Origin: Macrostomum hystrix
Taxonomy: Eukaryota > Platyhelminthes > Macrostomidae
Length of the DNA: 64,000 bases
Assembly: GCA_950097015.1 (NCBI GenBank)
Contig: CATNEN010000031.1
Location: forward strand, 1,736,001-1,800,000
Direction of reading: 5' to 3'
How positions within the stretch are numbered: the stretch's first letter is position 1; each line of letters begins with the position of its first letter. Under the pieces are notes generated by a model. It made no database searches, was not told where the DNA came from, and was given only the letters and a program-made list of their open reading frames with translations. Positions 62,775 to 64,000 of this stretch are shown here, piece by piece. The translations under genes were made by a program, and so were the position numbers.

Positions 62775-63160
62775 TCAATATACAGCTCCGAGATCAATAG
62801 ACACAGCTCCTAAATCTATAGACACAGGTCCGAGATCAATAGACACAGCTCCGAGATCAATAGACACAGCTCCTAAATCTATTGACACAGCTCCTAAATC
62901 GATAGACACAGGTCCGAGATCAATAGACACATCTCCGAGATCAATAGACACATCTCCGAGATCAATAGACACAGGTCCGAGATCAATAGACACAGCACCG
63001 AGATCATTAGACACAGCTTCTAAATCTATAGACACAGCTCCGAAATGAATAGACACAGCTCCTAAATCAATAGACACAGCTGCTAAATCTATAGACACAT
63101 CTCTGAGATCAATAGACACAGCTACGAGATCAGTAGACACAGCTCCGAAATCTATTGGGA
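62775..63160 (+). repeat. Minisatellite upstream of the CAP gene, 21-bp unit
   Basis: About 18 copies of gacacagctccgagatcaat plus one base. Decayed copies continue to about 63330. Confidence 0.95.
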
Positions 63161-63330
63161 TACAGGTATAAAATATCTAGAGACCCAGGCTCGAAATCTA
63201 CAGACTCAGTTTAGAAATCTCTTGAGATACATTTCCAAAATCTATCATTTCTAGTCTGAAATCTATAGATATTGGTGCGCAATCTATTGATAAACGTCAG
63301 AAAGCTGAGAGTATATATGCGCAGTTCCAA

Positions 63331-63904
63331 ATTCTATAGACAAATAGGTCCGAAAATTTTTAACAAAATGCCAAAACTGAATATCTTAAGAATCCTGTCC
63401 GTAAATCTAAAGAATGATCAACTTTTCACTTCAATTGAAAAATCTGACTTAATGAATGAGACTTACAGAGAGCCAAAAAATGAGACCTTCTCAAATAAGT
63501 CAGACAGTCGAGACCACAAGTTGGAAAAGATTGAGGTGAGCTATCAGATCTTTATAGAGTATTTGCTAGAGCTGTTTTAGTGTCATTAGAGCACACTGCT
63601 GCCCAGGGGGCCTATATAAGCAGATAATTTTATGTCCCAATGTACATATCCCGCCTGTTTATATTGATCCATTTGCTGCAGTACTCAATACTCTCTGTCC
63701 CTCTATCTTCTCTCTTTCTCTCGCTAAGAGTACTATCAGTGGACACAACGTGTGAACGCCCCACCCTGACGAGTACGCTCAGGATTAACTTCACTACTTC
63801 CTCATCTGAAATGCTCAATCCTTTGCTATACTCCCCGTTCTTTTCTACACAGTGCTGTAACATTTCCATCCTTCGTAGCTATGATTTAGCTCGTATATTA
63901 TTTT
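63331..63904. other. Unique DNA at the right end
   Basis: No gene recognised. A pyrimidine-rich ctct run lies near 63690-63725. Confidence 0.45.
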
Positions 63905-63907
63905 CTT

Positions 63908-64000
63908 GATCCAGTAAGTCATGAATCTAGGAGGTCATGAATCTAGGAGGTGATGAATCTAGGAGGTCATGAATCTAGGAGGTCATGAATCTAGGAGGTC
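63908..64000 (+). repeat. Minisatellite running off the window, 16-bp unit
   Basis: Six near-perfect copies of ctaggaggtcatgaat; one has gatg for catg. The array continues past the window end. Confidence 0.95.

Overview
This is nuclear DNA of an invertebrate animal. Genes are split by introns with GT-AG ends, and coding exons are GC-rich while intergenic DNA is AT-rich. The rest is packed with minisatellites, tRNA-derived SINEs and other transposons. Each of the five genes has a 3' splice acceptor 0-16 nt before its start codon, as expected for spliced-leader trans-splicing. Together with the repeat load this fits a free-living flatworm of the Macrostomum type; that is an inference, and no species marker is present.

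Layout. 1.75-22.9 kb (+): a giant class C G-protein-coupled receptor. It has a signal peptide, five tandem Venus-flytrap (VFT) modules and one seven-helix domain, about 2,850 residues in about 18 exons. Nearly every intron holds a SINE or its own private minisatellite. 23-27 kb: a GACA microsatellite, a SINE and a 1.5-kb minisatellite. 27.06-29.80 kb (-): a two-exon neuronal calcium sensor of the hippocalcin/neurocalcin type, with a decayed BEL/Pao integrase fragment antisense in its intron. 31.86-34.74 kb (-): complete four-exon OSTC (oligosaccharyltransferase subunit). 37.05-45.23 kb (-): complete six-exon SARA/ZFYVE9-16 homologue with a FYVE finger, a PP1-docking-like motif and the conserved C-terminal domain. 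45.4-49.9 kb (+): a degenerate Jockey/R1-group non-LTR retrotransposon. 51.4-60.6 kb: four Helitrons on the minus strand, three of them fused head to tail, each carrying a nested hAT-type MITE and a truncated PIF1-like helicase ORF. 61.40-62.69 kb (-): a four-exon GAPR-1-like CAP protein with an extra C-terminal domain. The right end is minisatellite.

The host genes are not an operon. The receptor and the calcium sensor suggest neuronal or sensory signalling; OSTC and SARA are housekeeping (ER glycosylation; endosomal TGF-beta signalling). The most notable items are the five-VFT receptor, two mutually inverted minisatellites flanking its exon 14 (a potential long pre-mRNA hairpin), and the Helitron head-to-tail array. 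Two receptor exon junctions (7/8 and 13/14) could not be joined in frame from the sequence alone.
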